In this document: in pieces, positions 4,936 through 5,319 of the stretch
How the letters are laid out: each line of letters begins with the position of its first letter
Numbering within the stretch: position 1 is the stretch's first letter
NCBI GenBank assembly: GCA_036491035.1
Contig: DASXCU010000167.1
Coordinates: 1-5,319, forward strand
DNA length: 5,319 nt
Reading direction: 5' to 3'
DNA from: Galbitalea sp036491035
GTDB lineage: Bacteria; Actinomycetota; Actinomycetes; Actinomycetales; Microbacteriaceae
The notes under the pieces: model-generated
What the model saw: the letters and a program-made list of their open reading frames with translations, nothing else
The model's database searches: none
What the model was told of the DNA's origin: nothing
Made by a program: the position numbers and the translations under genes

Positions 4936-5319
4936 ATGCGTAAGGCCGCGACCATCTTTCTCGTGCGCCACGCCGAGGCACTCAGCGCGGATGAAGACGA
5001 CCCAGAGCTGAGCCCTGTAGGAGAGGACCAGGCGCGCCAACTCGCTGAGCGGTTCACCGGAGTGGACGTCGCTGCGATCCTCCACAGCCCTCGTCGGCGT
5101 TCCTTTAGCACCGCGTCCGCGATCCACCGTGCTAACTCCAACGCCGAACTTATCGCGTCAGACCTGCTGAACGACCGGACGCCGGTGCCATCCAGCGAGC
5201 AGCGAGAGGGATACACAGACCGTCTGTTGCAATGGCTGGAACAAGTGCCCGAAGCTGAACGAGATCCGGACGGGATTGCGATCGACGCCGCACTCCGCGA
5301 GCTGACGGAATTTGCGCGT
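4936..5319 (+). CDS. Histidine phosphatase (phosphoglycerate mutase-like) family protein, 3' end outside window
   Basis: From ATG 4936 the frame stays open for 128 codons to the end of the window with no stop. The N-terminus MRKAATIFLVRHAEA carries the RHG-type signature as R11-H12-A13-E14, where H12 is the nucleophile that becomes phosphorylated. PELSPVGEDQARQLAERF matches the family's 'LTptGreQA..la..L', and ILHSPRRRSFSTASAI is the second phosphate-binding segment ('SPl.Ra.qTA..i'). Members act on small phosphomonoesters or phosphoproteins (for example SixA, CobC and PhoE); the substrate here is unknown, and the catalytic C-terminal His lies beyond the window. The visible part is more divergent than usual after residue 65. 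By hand count 88 of 128 codons (69%) end in G or C, against 65 of 80 sampled ychF codons (81%), so base use is slightly different. Confidence 0.85.
   Translation, partial: MRKAATIFLVRHAEALSADEDDPELSPVGEDQARQLAERFTGVDVAAILHSPRRRSFSTASAIHRANSNAELIASDLLNDRTPVPSSEQREGYTDRLLQWLEQVPEAERDPDGIAIDAALRELTEFAR

Noticed and set aside
1..5319. CRISPR arrays, tRNA or rRNA genes, insertion-sequence ends, a defence operon
   Set aside because: No regularly spaced repeats, no cloverleaf or rRNA-like stretch, no transposase and no clustered defence genes were seen on reading both strands.

Overview
The window looks like an ordinary chromosomal stretch from a high-GC Gram-positive actinobacterium. Microbacteriaceae is the best guess, from codon use, GTG starts, several starts that look leaderless, and a DUF222/13E12-type HNH gene. 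This is inference from sequence character; no search was run.

Layout, left to right. (1) 1-242, plus strand: the last 79 codons of a probable short-chain dehydrogenase/reductase. (2) 239-841, minus: a complete DEDDh (DnaQ-like) 3'-5' exonuclease, convergent with (1); the two stop codons interlock in one CTAG. (3) 903-1643, plus: a class I SAM-dependent methyltransferase, divergent from the exonuclease across a 61-bp gap. (4) 1640-2332, minus: a NudK-type Nudix GDP-sugar pyrophosphatase, convergent with the methyltransferase and again with interlocked stops. (5) 2333-2450: a divergent intergenic region with a very AT-rich block of phased A/T tracts and dyads, plus a perfect TTATCCACA DnaA-box sequence. 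(6) 2451-3707, plus: a DUF222 + HNH protein of the 13E12 repeat family. (7) 3741-4814, plus: the conserved P-loop NTPase YchF (Obg-like). (8) 4815-4935: a hairpin-rich gap. (9) 4936 to the window end, plus: the first 128 codons of a histidine phosphatase.

The genes do not form one pathway. They are small independent units (redox enzyme, nuclease, methyltransferase, sugar-nucleotide hydrolase, probable selfish or accessory nuclease, translation-associated ATPase, phosphatase) in alternating orientation. Four of the six complete 5' ends have a TANNNT hexamer 6-8 nt before the start codon and no good Shine-Dalgarno sequence, which suggests leaderless transcripts.

I found no CRISPR array, tRNA, rRNA, insertion sequence, defence island or clearly new system. 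The most unusual sequence is the nudK/HNH intergenic region. No gene-free stretch exceeds 300 bases; the longest are 2333-2450 and 4815-4935.
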